A stretch of DNA of 61,834 nt from Bacteroidales bacterium (GCA_017991835.1 JAGOPY010000017.1:1-61834), one strand, 5' to 3'. Positions 1 to 9,533 are shown, counted from the first letter of the stretch. Notes: a model not told the origin generated them from the letters alone. A program made the numbers and translations.

Positions 1-232
1 CGGATGACACGGATAGTACGGATGGGCACGAATAAATACCTGTGTTAATCCGTCCAATCCGTTTTATTCGTGTTCTAACTTTTCGGTTCTGAACGCGGAT
101 GACACGGATAGTACGGATGGGCACGAAAAATTGGTGATTATGAATTCATATAATCCGCATCAATCAAAGGTTTTAAAAAATATTTTTTATTGACCGGGTA
201 TTTTTATTCAATTTTTCGGATTAACAAATAAA
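1..232. repeat. Intergenic repeat patch (CGGATGACACGGAT-type) before the GxxExxY gene
   Basis: No gene is visible here. A direct repeat beginning CGGATGACACGGATAGTACG occurs at 1 and again at 96, each copy followed by a GGGCACGAA-type tail. Related text recurs after the next gene at about 616-690, so the GxxExxY gene is bracketed by the same low-complexity family. The stretch from about 150 to 232 is AT-rich and presumably holds the promoter of the next gene, but I see no clean TAnnTTTG box. Confidence 0.75.
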
Positions 233-637
233 ATGTTAGAAAGAGATCTATCAAATCAGATTATTCGAAGCTTCTACAAAGTATATAATACTTTAGGCTA
301 TGGATTCCTTGAAAAAGTCTATGAGAATGCACTTTATCTGGAATTAATCAACAATGGTATTTACGTTAAAAAACAATGCCCGGTTCAGGTTTATTATGAC
401 GGAACTATTGTAGGCAATTACTATGCTGATATCATTGTTGAGGACAAAATAATTCTTGAATTAAAATCAGCATCGACGATGGCTCCAGAACACGAATACC
501 AGTTGATCAACTATTTAAAAGCAACTGAAATTGAAGTTGGGATACTTTTAAATTTCGGCAAGGAGCCCCAATTCAGCAGGAAAATATTCACAAACGATAG
601 GAAGGGAGTAAAAAGGAACACGGATGACACGGATTAA
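233..637 (+). CDS. GxxExxY family protein (PDDEXK-like fold)
   Basis: A 134-residue protein with the family signature G24-F-L-E27-K-V-Y30 followed by a nuclease-like core: D66 in YYADIIVED and the E76-L-K78 pair, as in PDDEXK enzymes. The usual family length is about 120-130 residues. The biological role of the family is not established; the fold suggests a nuclease or a nuclease-derived nucleic-acid binder. The last six residues (NTDDTD) are encoded by the dispersed CGGATGACACGGAT repeat that flanks the gene on both sides, so the C-terminus appears to have been extended by the repeat. The gene stands alone between the repeat patch and a HAD gene. Confidence 0.85.
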   Translation: MLERDLSNQIIRSFYKVYNTLGYGFLEKVYENALYLELINNGIYVKKQCPVQVYYDGTIVGNYYADIIVEDKIILELKSASTMAPEHEYQLINYLKATEIEVGILLNFGKEPQFSRKIFTNDRKGVKRNTDDTD

Positions 638-700
638 ACGTATGAACACGAATAAGATCGGTGAAAATCCGTCCCATTCGTCTCATTCGTGTTCTATTTA
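616..700. repeat. Dispersed CACGGATGACACGGAT-type repeat
   Basis: A third copy of the repeat seen at 1 and 96 starts inside the last codons of the GxxExxY gene and runs on as ACGAATAAG and CCGTCCCATTCG text. It supplies the gene's last residues and its stop codon. Confidence 0.7.
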
Positions 701-712
701 TTTTGATTAAGG

Positions 713-720
713 TATTTTTG
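713..720 (+). promoter_or_regulatory. -7 promoter box TATTTTTG for the HAD gene
   Basis: Matches the Bacteroidota -7 consensus TAnnTTTG, 4 bases before the ATG at 725. The spacing would give a nearly leaderless transcript. Confidence 0.45.
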
Positions 721-724
721 TCTG

Positions 725-1435
725 ATGATCACAAAAAAATACAAACACCTCTTCATCGACCTGGATAAAACCATCTGGGACTTCGAAAGCAACACCAAAG
801 TCACCTTCAACGAAATTTTTGAGAAATATTCCCTGAATAAACTGGGTATTCCCGATGTAAATACCTTTTATGTCAGGTATGAAGTGATCAACAACATGTT
901 ATGGGGGCTGTACCGGGAAAACCGGATAAAGAAGGAAGTGCTGAATATCAGGCGTTTTGAGTTGACGCTGAATGAATTCGGTATTGATGACCTGATACTC
1001 GCAACCCATCTTGCCGAAGATTACGTTACTTTCAGCCCGCAGAAAACACTGTTGTTCCCTGGTGCTCACGAAGTGCTGGCACTCCTGCAGACAAAACACA
1101 AATTGCATATCATTACCAACGGGTTTGAAGAGTTGCAGCAGCAGAAGCTCGACAACTGCGACCTACGGAAGTATTTTACAACTATAACCACATCGGAGGA
1201 GGCCGGCGTTAAAAAGCCTGAAAACCGGATCTTCGAGCTGGCATTAAAGAAGGCCGGTGCATCGGTCGAAGAGAGTTTAATGATCGGTGATGACCTGGAG
1301 GTGGATGTTGCCGGCGCAAGAGGCATCGGAATGGATACATTGTTTTTTAATCCGGGAAAAGTTGAACACCAGGATGATCCTGATCATGAGGTACATTCGT
1401 GGAAGGAAGTGGCGAAACTATTGGTTAATTCTTAA
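725..1435 (+). CDS. HAD-family nucleotidase (YjjG-like)
   Basis: A 236-residue haloacid dehalogenase-superfamily phosphatase. Motif I is FIDLDKT (nucleophile D12, acid D14), motif II is HIITNGF, the motif III lysine lies in GVKKPE, and motif IV is IGDDLEVDVAGA. The spacing between motifs I and II leaves room for a helical C1 cap. Length and the NGFEELQQQKL region fit the YjjG subgroup, which dephosphorylates non-canonical pyrimidine nucleoside monophosphates in the cytoplasm. The substrate is inferred from family resemblance only. A -7 box lies immediately upstream. The gene converges with pyrH. Confidence 0.82.
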   Translation: MITKKYKHLFIDLDKTIWDFESNTKVTFNEIFEKYSLNKLGIPDVNTFYVRYEVINNMLWGLYRENRIKKEVLNIRRFELTLNEFGIDDLILATHLAEDYVTFSPQKTLLFPGAHEVLALLQTKHKLHIITNGFEELQQQKLDNCDLRKYFTTITTSEEAGVKKPENRIFELALKKAGASVEESLMIGDDLEVDVAGARGIGMDTLFFNPGKVEHQDDPDHEVHSWKEVAKLLVNS

Positions 1436-1503
1436 TTTTTAATTTTTAATGCTTAATTTTTTTTGATAAAATAGCTCAAAATATGACTAAACCGGGTTTA
1501 TAG

Positions 1504-2208
1504 CTATTCGATCCGTGTTCCGATTTTTTCTCCGTTGAGAAGTTTGATCAGGTTACCCTTGATATTCATATTAAAAACAAGGATAGGAAGCTGGTTCTCT
1601 TCGCACATAGTAAACGCAGTCAGGTCCATGATCTTCAATTCTTTAACGAACGCTTCATGAAAAGTCAGGTGGTCATATTTTATCGCTTCCGGGTTTTTCT
1701 CGGGATCGTCGGTATAAACCCCATCAACGCGTGTACCCTTGAACATGGCATCGGCTGAAATCTCCACAGCTCTTAGCGCTGAGGCTGTATCGGTGGTAAA
1801 ATAGGGATTTCCGGTACCTCCGCTGAAGATAACCACATAGCCATCCTCAAGGTATTGTTTTGCGGTCAGGCCATTGGCTTTTTCCGTCAATCCTTCGATG
1901 TGAATACCCGACATCAGTTTGACTTTAACGCCATTTTCTTCCAGCGACGATCGCAGGGCCAGGCTATTGATAACAGTTGCCAGCATGCCCATATAATCGC
2001 CGGTCTGGCGGTCGAATCCCCGGGCGCTGCCCTGCATACCGCGGAAGATATTCCCGCCGCCAATTACAATAGCTATCTGAACGGTTTGCCGTGCTGCAGC
2101 AGCAATTTCTTCCGAATAATCATTCAACCGCTCGGGATCAATACCATAGGATGCTTTTCCCATTAGGGATTCACCACTTAGCTTTAAAAGAATTCGATTG
2201 TATCTCAT
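1504..2208 (-). CDS. pyrH: UMP kinase
   Basis: A 234-residue amino-acid-kinase-fold enzyme that phosphorylates UMP to UDP in pyrimidine nucleotide synthesis. The phosphate-binding segment is KLSGESLMG, followed by VIGGGNIFRG and DYMGMLATVINSLAL, all typical of bacterial UMP kinases. An upstream in-frame ATG at 2235 exists but would place nine extra residues inside secA, and the family starts at the residues just before the KLSGES motif, so 2208 is chosen. It begins 8 bases after the secA stop on the same strand, so the two are probably co-transcribed. Bacterial enzymes of this family are hexamers regulated by GTP and UTP. Confidence 0.95.
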   Translation of the reverse strand: MRYNRILLKLSGESLMGKASYGIDPERLNDYSEEIAAAARQTVQIAIVIGGGNIFRGMQGSARGFDRQTGDYMGMLATVINSLALRSSLEENGVKVKLMSGIHIEGLTEKANGLTAKQYLEDGYVVIFSGGTGNPYFTTDTASALRAVEISADAMFKGTRVDGVYTDDPEKNPEAIKYDHLTFHEAFVKELKIMDLTAFTMCEENQLPILVFNMNIKGNLIKLLNGEKIGTRIE

Positions 2209-2216
2209 CTTTTTAT

Positions 2217-5200
2217 TTAGTTGATAATCTGACAATTGCCCCGGTTTAGGTCATGTTCAATGGCCTTAAATTTCGCTTCGAGGATCCGGCCGTCGGCGTA
2301 CTGGACTTTCACCTTGTCGTTTCTGCCGATTTTTGGAATATCGCGTTTCACGGGCTCATTCGGCCGGTTTGCCTGGGTATCGCTATGCGACTGGGCCAGC
2401 AGGTCTTTTCTCTCCTCCCGCATCCTTGAACGGTCGATGCCTCTTGGCGCCCGGGCTTCCTTAACCGAAGAGGCATCCTGTAACGGCAGTTTACCGCGGA
2501 TCAGGAAGGAGGTAATCTCTTCATTGATGCGGGCTACCATCTTTTTAAACAGCTCGAACGCTTCAAATTTGTAAATAAGCAACGGGTCTTTCTGTTCATA
2601 AGTGGCATTTTGCACCGATTGCTTCAGATCGTCCATCTCGCGAAGGTGCTCTTTCCAGGCTTCATCGATCATGGCCAGGGTAATTCCTTTCTCGATGGAG
2701 AGGATAATCTCTTTGCCCCCGTTTTCGTAGGATCGCTTCAGATTGGCCACAACATTCATCGTCTTGATCCCGTCGGTGATCGGAATGGCGATATTTTCGT
2801 ACTGGGTTTGATTTTCGTACACATCCTTGATGACCGGGTAGGCCAGTTCGGCGATCCGTTTCGATTTCTCTACGTAATGCTTGTATGCGGCATCATAAAG
2901 CTGGTCGGCCATTGTTTCGGTCCGCATGGAAAAGAATTCATCCGCACTGAACGGCGATTCGATCGACATGGTCCGGAGCAGCGCCAGTTTAAAGCCTTCG
3001 AAATCTTTTTCTTCCAGGTACTGGTTGATCATTTGTTCGCCGACATCGTAGATCATATTGGATATATCGACGGCGAGCCTGTCGCCAAAAAGCGCATGGC
3101 GGCGTTTCTTGTAGATGACTTCCCGCTGGGAGTTCATCACGTCGTCGTATTGCAGCAGCCTTTTCCTGATGCCGAAGTTGTTCTCCTCTACTTTCTTCTG
3201 CGCCCGCTCGATCGATTTGGTGATCATCGAGTGCTGAATCACTTCACCTTCTTTGATCCCAAGCCGGTCCATGATCTTGGCGATACGGTCCGATCCGAAC
3301 ATACGCATCAGGTCGTCTTCCAGGGCAACAAAGAACTGCGAAGAACCGGGATCTCCCTGGCGGCCGGCGCGGCCCCGCAGCTGCCGGTCGACGCGGCGCG
3401 ACTCATGGCGCTCCGTTCCGATGATGGCAAGACCTCCTGCTTCTTTCACTCCCGGTCCGAGCTTGATATCGGTACCACGACCTGCCATGTTGGTGGCAAT
3501 GGTCACCGTTCCGGCCTTACCGGCCTCGGCTACAATGTCTGCCTCTTTCTGATGAAGCTTGGCATTCAGCACGTTATGGCGGATCTTGACACGGGTGAGC
3601 ATCCGGCTCAACAATTCCGAAGTTTCAACAGAGGTGGTTCCAACCAGTACCGGACGGCCTTTGGCCACCAATTCCTCAATTTCTTTAATTACTGCGTTGA
3701 ACTTTTCGCGCTTTGTCTTATATACCAGGTCTTCGCGATCGTCACGGACTATCGGCCGGTTTGTCGGTATGACCACGACATCCAGCTTGTAAATATCCCA
3801 GAGCTCGCCGGCTTCCGTTTCAGCCGTACCGGTCATACCGGCCAGCTTGCCATACATCCTGAAATAGTTCTGGAGGGTAATCGTGGCATATGTTTGCGTT
3901 GCCGCCTCCACTCTCACATTCTCTTTCGCCTCGACAGCCTGGTGCAAACCGTCGGACCAGCGGCGGCCTTCCATAATACGCCCGGTCTGCTCGTCGACAA
4001 TCTTGATCTTGTTGTCCATGATCACATAATCGACATCTTTCTCAAACAGCGAGTAGGCTTTCAGCAGTTGGTTCACAGTGTGGACACGTTCCGATTTCAC
4101 GGAGAAATCCTGCATCAGGGTCTCTTTTTTCTCCATTTTCTCGGTGTCTTTTAAAGGCAGCTTTTCGATCTCGGCCAGTTCCGAGCCGATATCGGGCAGC
4201 AGATAGAAATTAGGATCACCCGTGTACTCCGTCAGCAGGTCGATCCCTTTTTCGGTGATATCGATTGAATTGTGTTTTTCATCGATGACGAAATAGAGCT
4301 CATCATCGATAACATGCATATTTTTGGCTTGTTCCTGCAGATAAAAGTTCTCGGTCTTGAGCATTAGGGCTTTCATCCCGGGCTCGCTGAGGAATTTGAT
4401 CAGGGCATTGTTTTTCGGAAGCCCCCGGTAAGCCCTGAAGATCAGCTCACCACCCTTTTTCTCATCCTCGGGCGGGGCATTATCCGTCAATAAACGTTTG
4501 GCTTCAGCAAGGATTTTCGTCACCAAAGTGCGCTGCATGGAATAAAGCCGCTCAATCTGCGGTTTATAATTCTCATATTCCTGGTTATCGCCTTTGGGTG
4601 TAGGCCCTGAAATAATAAGCGGTGTACGGGCGTCGTCGATCAAAACGGAGTCAACCTCGTCGACGATGGCGTAATTATGCCCGCGCTGTACCAGTTCGTC
4701 GGGATTTCCGGTCATGTTGTCGCGGAGGTAATCGAAGCCGAATTCGTTGTTGGTTCCGAAAGTGATATCAGCCAGGTAAGCATTCCGGCGGGCGACGCTG
4801 TTCGGCTGGTGCTTATCGATGCAATCGACTTTGAGGCCGTGGAATTCGTAGAGCGTTCCCATCCATTCCGAGTCACGCCTGGCCAGGTAATCATTAACCG
4901 TTACGATATGCACCCCTTTGCCCGGTAAAGCATTGAGGTAAACGGGAAGAGTTGCAACCAGCGTTTTCCCTTCACCGGTAGCCATTTCCGAAATCTTCCC
5001 CTGGTGCAGGACCATCCCGCCGATAAGCTGTACGTCGTAGTGGACCATGTCCCAGGTGATAATATTCCCCCCGGCCATCCACTGGTTTTTGTAATGAGCT
5101 TTGTCGCCGGAGATGATGACACTGTCCTTTTTTTCCGCCAGTTCCCTGTCATATTCCGTTACTGTAACGATCACTTCCTTGTTTTCCTTGAATCGCTTTG

Positions 5201-5552
5201 CAGTTTCCTTCATCACGCTGAAGGCTTCAGGCAGGATTTCATTCAGAACCTCCTGCGTGATCCGGTAACTCTCCTTTTCATGCTTATCGATCTGCTCCCA
5301 CATCTTTTCCCGCTCCATGATATCCTCTTCCAATTCGATGGCAGCCTTCAACTCTTCGATCTTCTTTTCCTCTTCACGGATGGCTTCTGCAATCTTCCTC
5401 TGGAAATCGAGTGTTTTCTCCCTGAGCCCGTCGTTGCTTAACCGGGAAATCTCTTCATAAGCTGATTTTATTTTACCAAGAATCGGATTGATCTCTTTAA
5501 TATCGCGGGTCGACTTATCGCCGAATAATGCCTTTAATAAATTCATATTCAA
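2217..5552 (-). CDS. secA: Preprotein translocase ATPase SecA
   Basis: A 1111-residue SecA, longer than the roughly 900 residues of E. coli SecA, which is normal for Bacteroidota. The first 50 residues ([14 protein letters not shown]) are typical. A charged, probably coiled-coil insert fills about residues 55-125. Walker A is ATGEGKT (191-197), the DEAD motif appears as [15 protein letters not shown], and the second motor domain carries NMAGRGTDI and [11 protein letters not shown]. It drives Sec-dependent export, which all the T9SS cargo in this window needs first. The C-terminus has the usual GRND lead-in but then continues with KVKVQYADG and lacks the cysteine-rich SEC-C zinc motif. The start could be the second Met (5546). 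pyrH follows 8 bases downstream. Confidence 0.97.
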   Translation of the reverse strand: MNMNLLKALFGDKSTRDIKEINPILGKIKSAYEEISRLSNDGLREKTLDFQRKIAEAIREEEKKIEELKAAIELEEDIMEREKMWEQIDKHEKESYRITQEVLNEILPEAFSVMKETAKRFKENKEVIVTVTEYDRELAEKKDSVIISGDKAHYKNQWMAGGNIITWDMVHYDVQLIGGMVLHQGKISEMATGEGKTLVATLPVYLNALPGKGVHIVTVNDYLARRDSEWMGTLYEFHGLKVDCIDKHQPNSVARRNAYLADITFGTNNEFGFDYLRDNMTGNPDELVQRGHNYAIVDEVDSVLIDDARTPLIISGPTPKGDNQEYENYKPQIERLYSMQRTLVTKILAEAKRLLTDNAPPEDEKKGGELIFRAYRGLPKNNALIKFLSEPGMKALMLKTENFYLQEQAKNMHVIDDELYFVIDEKHNSIDITEKGIDLLTEYTGDPNFYLLPDIGSELAEIEKLPLKDTEKMEKKETLMQDFSVKSERVHTVNQLLKAYSLFEKDVDYVIMDNKIKIVDEQTGRIMEGRRWSDGLHQAVEAKENVRVEAATQTYATITLQNYFRMYGKLAGMTGTAETEAGELWDIYKLDVVVIPTNRPIVRDDREDLVYKTKREKFNAVIKEIEELVAKGRPVLVGTTSVETSELLSRMLTRVKIRHNVLNAKLHQKEADIVAEAGKAGTVTIATNMAGRGTDIKLGPGVKEAGGLAIIGTERHESRRVDRQLRGRAGRQGDPGSSQFFVALEDDLMRMFGSDRIAKIMDRLGIKEGEVIQHSMITKSIERAQKKVEENNFGIRKRLLQYDDVMNSQREVIYKKRRHALFGDRLAVDISNMIYDVGEQMINQYLEEKDFEGFKLALLRTMSIESPFSADEFFSMRTETMADQLYDAAYKHYVEKSKRIAELAYPVIKDVYENQTQYENIAIPITDGIKTMNVVANLKRSYENGGKEIILSIEKGITLAMIDEAWKEHLREMDDLKQSVQNATYEQKDPLLIYKFEAFELFKKMVARINEEITSFLIRGKLPLQDASSVKEARAPRGIDRSRMREERKDLLAQSHSDTQANRPNEPVKRDIPKIGRNDKVKVQYADGRILEAKFKAIEHDLNRGNCQIIN

Positions 5553-5641
5553 TAAAATTTGGCCTGAAGGCTCAATAATTGTTCCTTACTATAGGATAAC
5601 ATGTTGATGACATAATGGCAGGAAGAACCTGTATTACAGTA

Positions 5642-5649
5642 CAAAGTTA
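5642..5649 (-). promoter_or_regulatory. -7 promoter box TAACTTTG upstream of secA
   Basis: The minus strand reads TAACTTTG, matching TAnnTTTG, about 90 bases upstream of the secA start. It would drive secA and pyrH with a roughly 85-base leader. Confidence 0.4.
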
Positions 5650-5684
5650 AGGCAATTTACGAATCAAACTCCAATCGGACCGAA

Positions 5685-7064
5685 TCAGTCGAACAACTTT
5701 CGGATGTTTTCGCTGGGACTGGGCGCCGGGCAACGGATGATCTTACCGTCGGCCCCGATCAGGATAAAGCAGGGGAATGCCACCGCATCATAATTTTCCA
5801 GCAGGTCAAGGTCGCCGCCGTAATGCAGGAAAAGCCATGGAGCATCTGCTTTGTCAATATATTCCATCAATCGGTCCCGATTCTTATCCACAGAAACAGC
5901 CACAAATGACACATCATTCTTAAATTCATCATATATCTCTGAAATCTGGCCCAGTTCCGACTGGCTGGCCGGGTTATCCGACTCGAAGAATGCCAGGTAA
6001 AGTTTTTTCCCGGTAAATTCGGGCAAGGAATATTTCTGACCGCCGGCGATGGTTTCCAGGGCAAAACCGGGCGCAGGTGAACCGGGCTTGAGTCTTTTAA
6101 AACGGACGAGCAAATTAGCCGCAAGTTCCCTGATCCCGGGCTGGGAGCCGGCAATTGTCAGCTCTTTTACCAGTGCGGTTATCCGGTCTTTACTGAATTC
6201 GGGCATCGAATAGAGCCCCTTCAATCCGCACAACAGCAACAACTCCATGGCAGGCCGCTGTTTTAAAGCCGGATCAACCGCAAGCGAATCCAGTATCTCC
6301 GCCAGCGGCGCTTTCCCGTTGATCATATCGTAGGTCTTGCTATAATTGAAATATTTGCCATTGGTCACAAAATATTTATCAAAATAGAGATGAAAGAAAT
6401 CCATATATTCGAGATGGTTAAAAAGAACCGGACGATCGGCCAGGAATTCGGTCCCGATCTTTTCCCTGCTTTTTATCCGCATAAATAATTGCATGGAGGC
6501 CGATTTGTAGCGGATATAATTATCGAAATACTCGCTGCTTATACCCTGGAATCTCAGTTCCACCGCAGTCATGAAGGTTTCATAAGCCACCCTGTAATTC
6601 TGCTGTCGAATATTATCCGATATATTCAGGAGGAAATCGTTGTATATCTCGTTGAAATCCTGGATGGAATTATTTAACTGCATCGAATCGTCGCGGATGA
6701 TACGATTATCGAGGGTACGACGATTGTAATAAGACATCGACAGCGGATCACCGGCCAGATCGATCTCCACTTCGTACGATTGACCGGGCTGAATAAACAA
6801 TTCGGCTTGTTGAAATTCGATATCGATCCAGCAATAGGTCACAGCAGATATATCGACACTTAAGGAAAACCTCTCATCCTCACCGGCCACAGTGCTTGCA
6901 AGCGTTTTCCTGATATACGACAACTGGTCGTTATATGTCATCAACCTTACGGTATAACCACTCCCGTTTTTAAGGGTCCCGGAAATGGTGGTCAAGTCAC
7001 TAAAGCCATTAATGGCAAAGGTTAATAGAAATATACAGAGCAAGATTGATTTTTTCATACCCAA
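5685..7064 (-). CDS. Exported thioredoxin-fold protein lacking the CxxC motif
   Basis: A 459-residue protein with a signal peptide (hydrophobic core ILLCIFLLTFAINGFS), a beta-rich N-terminal domain like those that precede TlpA/ResA-type thioredoxins in Bacteroidota, a helical middle, and a C-terminal thioredoxin-like domain from about residue 324 (GSPAPGFALETIAGG). The strand-turn that normally carries WCxxC reads FFESDNPASQS (about 360-368) with no cysteine. The cis-proline loop is still recognisable as AVAFPCFILIG. It is therefore likely periplasmic or outer-membrane associated, and either non-redox or dependent on the single Cys next to that proline. Partners are unknown. It lies between secA and coaD on the same strand. 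Confidence 0.75.
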   Translation of the reverse strand: MGMKKSILLCIFLLTFAINGFSDLTTISGTLKNGSGYTVRLMTYNDQLSYIRKTLASTVAGEDERFSLSVDISAVTYCWIDIEFQQAELFIQPGQSYEVEIDLAGDPLSMSYYNRRTLDNRIIRDDSMQLNNSIQDFNEIYNDFLLNISDNIRQQNYRVAYETFMTAVELRFQGISSEYFDNYIRYKSASMQLFMRIKSREKIGTEFLADRPVLFNHLEYMDFFHLYFDKYFVTNGKYFNYSKTYDMINGKAPLAEILDSLAVDPALKQRPAMELLLLCGLKGLYSMPEFSKDRITALVKELTIAGSQPGIRELAANLLVRFKRLKPGSPAPGFALETIAGGQKYSLPEFTGKKLYLAFFESDNPASQSELGQISEIYDEFKNDVSFVAVSVDKNRDRLMEYIDKADAPWLFLHYGGDLDLLENYDAVAFPCFILIGADGKIIRCPAPSPSENIRKLFD

Positions 7065-7092
7065 TTTCTATACTAACGAAAGACAAGGCCTG

Positions 7093-7554
7093 TTATTTGA
7101 ATTTTACCGCCTCCGGAACGAACTGTGAAGGATCGCCGCCGTTCCTGAGAATGTCTCTGACTATGGAAGAGTTCAGGGCCGTATGTTCGGGCATGGTCAG
7201 CAGGAAAACAGTTTCAACGTCGGCATTCAGGTTTTTATTGATCTGGCCGATGCTGCGTTCGAATTCAAAATCGGCGGAGGTACGCAATCCGCGCAGGAGA
7301 AACTTTGCTTTACTGGCGATGCAAAAATCGACAGTAAGGCCTTTATAAGACTTAACCTCGATGGCCGGTTCATTCACAAAGACCTGTTTTATCCAATCCA
7401 TTCGTTGTTCAAGGGAGAAGAAGCTTTTCTTCTCCGCATTCTCTCCTATGGCCACGATGATTTTATCGAACAGTGGCACAGCCCGCCTGATAATGGATTC
7501 ATGACCTTTGGTGATCGGGTCGAAAGAACCGGGGAATACGGCAATTCTTTCCAT
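7093..7554 (-). CDS. coaD: Pantetheine-phosphate adenylyltransferase
   Basis: A 153-residue nucleotidyltransferase that joins 4'-phosphopantetheine and ATP to give dephospho-CoA, the fourth step of CoA synthesis. The start is set at the Met of MERIAVFPGSFDP; an upstream Met would add six unconserved residues. The nucleotide-binding motif is GSFDPITKGH (TxGH form), the substrate loop is LLRGLRTSADFE, and the C-terminal signature is NSSIVRDI. Length matches the family. A TATCTTTG -7 box lies 16 bases upstream of the chosen start, which supports it. Confidence 0.95.
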   Translation of the reverse strand: MERIAVFPGSFDPITKGHESIIRRAVPLFDKIIVAIGENAEKKSFFSLEQRMDWIKQVFVNEPAIEVKSYKGLTVDFCIASKAKFLLRGLRTSADFEFERSIGQINKNLNADVETVFLLTMPEHTALNSSIVRDILRNGGDPSQFVPEAVKFK

Positions 7555-7569
7555 ACCTTGATTTTTAAA

Positions 7570-7577
7570 CAAAGATA
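7570..7577 (-). promoter_or_regulatory. -7 promoter box TATCTTTG for coaD
   Basis: The minus strand reads TATCTTTG (TAnnTTTG), 15 bases upstream of the coaD ATG at 7554. It favours that start over the longer one at 7572. Confidence 0.5.
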
Positions 7578-7655
7578 TATTAATTTAGGGTGATGAATAC
7601 TAAACCGCAAGCCGGTGAAGTTATGAACAAATTAACCCGTTAATGATTTACTTTT

Positions 7656-7663
7656 TACTTTTG
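7656..7663 (+). promoter_or_regulatory. -7 promoter box TACTTTTG for pyrE
   Basis: TACTTTTG matches TAnnTTTG and ends 4 bases before the pyrE ATG at 7668. The transcript would be leaderless or nearly so. Confidence 0.5.
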
Positions 7664-7667
7664 CCTT

Positions 7668-8309
7668 ATGATTTATAACGAAGAAATTGCCAGAACGACC
7701 GCCAAGTCACTTCTGCAGATCAAGGCTGTCAAACTTAACCCTACAGAGCCCTTTACATGGGCTTCCGGGATCAAATCACCGATTTACTGCGATAACCGTA
7801 TAACCCTGTCGTTTCATGCTATCCGTACTTACATCCGCCAGCAGTTCGTTCATATAATCCGTGAAGAATTCGGCGTGGTGGAGTATATCGGTGCAGTGGC
7901 TACAGGCGGGATAGCCCAGGGCGCCCTGGTGGCCCAGGAATTCGGCATTCCGCTGGTGTATGTCAGGTCGGAGAAGAAATCGCACGGAATGGAGAACAAG
8001 ATCGAGGGGAAGATCGAGCCGGGGAAATCGATCGTGGTCATCGAGGACCTTGTATCGACCGGCAGCAGCAGCCTGACTGCCGTGCAGGCGCTCACCGAGG
8101 CCGGATTCATCGTCAAAGGGATGGTCGCCATTTTCAGCTATAACCTCGAACCGGCCAGGAAGAACTTTGCCGACGCCAAATGCAGGCTTGTGACCCTCTC
8201 GGATTATAACACCCTGATTAACGAAGCCCTCGACAGCAATTACATCACCGACGACGACCTGCAGTCGCTGGTGAAATGGCGGGAAAATCCTGAAAAATGG
8301 GGAAAGTAA
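7668..8309 (+). CDS. pyrE: Orotate phosphoribosyltransferase
   Basis: A 213-residue type I phosphoribosyltransferase that converts orotate and PRPP to OMP in de novo pyrimidine synthesis. The PRPP loop is VVIEDLVSTGSSSL, and the N-terminal substrate region FTWASGIKSPIYCDNR is characteristic. Length is normal. The next gene starts inside the last codons (13-base overlap), so the two are translationally coupled. A -7 promoter box sits directly before the start codon. Confidence 0.96.
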   Translation: MIYNEEIARTTAKSLLQIKAVKLNPTEPFTWASGIKSPIYCDNRITLSFHAIRTYIRQQFVHIIREEFGVVEYIGAVATGGIAQGALVAQEFGIPLVYVRSEKKSHGMENKIEGKIEPGKSIVVIEDLVSTGSSSLTAVQALTEAGFIVKGMVAIFSYNLEPARKNFADAKCRLVTLSDYNTLINEALDSNYITDDDLQSLVKWRENPEKWGK

Positions 8310-8710
8310 CCTTTCAAAGCCAGCAGGCCACCCTCCCGGTAACGGCCGGCGAGGTTTACCTCTTTTTTTATGACCTCAACAACCTGCGCAAGCTTATGCC
8401 CGAACAGATCATCAACTGGCAGTCGGATACGGATAAATGTTCGTTCGATATCAAAGGGATGGCGCATCTTGACTTGCAACGCGGGGAGACAGAGCCTGAC
8501 CGGCTGGTGAAGATCATTTCCGCTGGCGACAGTCCTATCGGCCTGGAGATCAGGGGCATCTCCGAAGATGCCGGCGAAAACAGGGCTGTAGCCCGGATAG
8601 AGATCGCGGCCGAACTCAGCCCGATGCTGCAAATGATGGTCAGTTCACCCCTTCAGAACCTGGTGAAGATGATGGCGGAAAGGCTGGAGGCGGAGATGCG
8701 GGGTTCCTAG
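8297..8710 (+). CDS. SRPBCC-fold small protein downstream of pyrE
   Basis: A 137-residue protein with the alternating strand and helix pattern of SRPBCC/START-like proteins: an N-terminal strand, FFYDLNNLRKLMPEQ, several strands, and a long C-terminal helix (LVKMMAERLEAEMRG). No catalytic residues can be named; members of this fold bind hydrophobic ligands in a cavity. It overlaps pyrE by 13 bases and so probably shares its mRNA. No function is known to me for this gene, and the link with pyrE may be only positional. Confidence 0.6.
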   Translation: MGKVTFQSQQATLPVTAGEVYLFFYDLNNLRKLMPEQIINWQSDTDKCSFDIKGMAHLDLQRGETEPDRLVKIISAGDSPIGLEIRGISEDAGENRAVARIEIAAELSPMLQMMVSSPLQNLVKMMAERLEAEMRGS

Positions 8711-8775
8711 TTCCAGGTTCCAGGTTCCAGGTTCCAGGTTCCAAATTTTCAAATTTTCAAATTTTCAAATTTCGA
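8707..8775. repeat. Two tandem repeats: AGGTTCC and AAATTTTC arrays
   Basis: GTTCCAG-type units (7 bp, about five copies) run into an AAATTTTC array (8 bp, about three copies). The array lies between the convergent ends of the SRPBCC gene and birA. Its right edge forms the last codons and stop of birA. Confidence 0.8.
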
Positions 8776-9520
8776 ATTTCACCTCTTTCAGGTCGCATTC
8801 GAGGATTTTACTGCCTGGAATTTCCAGGATGAGCTGCCCGTAACGATTTACGCCTGTTATCCGGGCTTCGACGGGCTTTTCTTTAACAATGAACCTTGCC
8901 ATCTCGTTGAATCTGTACAAAACCTTCAGGTAATCGGCATCCACACATGTTTTATCGCCCTTTTTAAGGCATTCGTACCGTCCTTCGATCTTCTTCAGGA
9001 CCAATTCCAGGACTTCGGCCAGGTCGAAGATTTTACCCGACACCTGGTTGAGCGAGACAGGATTGGCTGCATCGTCGGTAAACCGGGACTGGTTGACATT
9101 CAACCCGATCCCAAGGATGGAAAACTCAAACCGAGAGCCCTTTACCCCGTTCTGGATCAGCGTTCCGGCCACTTTCCGGTCGCCGATATAGAGATCGTTC
9201 GGCCATTTGACCCGGATATCGGTGCGGCCCGGCAAAAGTTCATTCACGGCATCTGCCAGTCCAAGTGAAATGACCTTATTCAGGTAGAATTGTGCTTCCG
9301 GGGCCAGGAAAACCGGCTTCAGGAGCAGGCTGAAGGTGAGATTCTTTGATTGTTCGCTTTCCCAGCGGGCGCCATCGGTACCCCTGCCGGCTGTCTGGAA
9401 ATCGGTGATCACCACCGTGCCTTCCGATACATTCTCCCTGTTGATCCAGTCCATCAGGTAGCGATTCGTCGAATCGACCTCGTGAAGCCTGATGATCTCA
9501 TTTCCGATTGTACCCATCAT
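8765..9520 (-). CDS. birA: Biotin--[acetyl-CoA-carboxylase] ligase
   Basis: A 251-residue biotin protein ligase without the N-terminal helix-turn-helix of E. coli BirA (class I), so it is an enzyme only. The biotin/ATP loop is GRGTDGARWES, followed by KWPNDLYIGDRKVAGTLI, and the C-terminal SH3-like domain is present. It activates biotin as biotinyl-AMP and attaches it to carboxylase carrier domains. The last residues and the stop lie within an AAATTTTC tandem repeat. The gene is divergent from rsfS. Confidence 0.94.
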   Translation of the reverse strand: MMGTIGNEIIRLHEVDSTNRYLMDWINRENVSEGTVVITDFQTAGRGTDGARWESEQSKNLTFSLLLKPVFLAPEAQFYLNKVISLGLADAVNELLPGRTDIRVKWPNDLYIGDRKVAGTLIQNGVKGSRFEFSILGIGLNVNQSRFTDDAANPVSLNQVSGKIFDLAEVLELVLKKIEGRYECLKKGDKTCVDADYLKVLYRFNEMARFIVKEKPVEARITGVNRYGQLILEIPGSKILECDLKEVKFEI

Positions 9521-9533
9521 TAAACAATTTTCA

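Noticed and set aside
2610..4154. A 514-codon plus-strand open frame opposite secA
   Set aside because: It lies wholly inside secA, has no family features and reflects the GC-rich third codon positions of the real gene. Many similar antisense frames (for example opposite ftsH at 10702-11427 and opposite LUD at 13202-14137) were dropped for the same reason.
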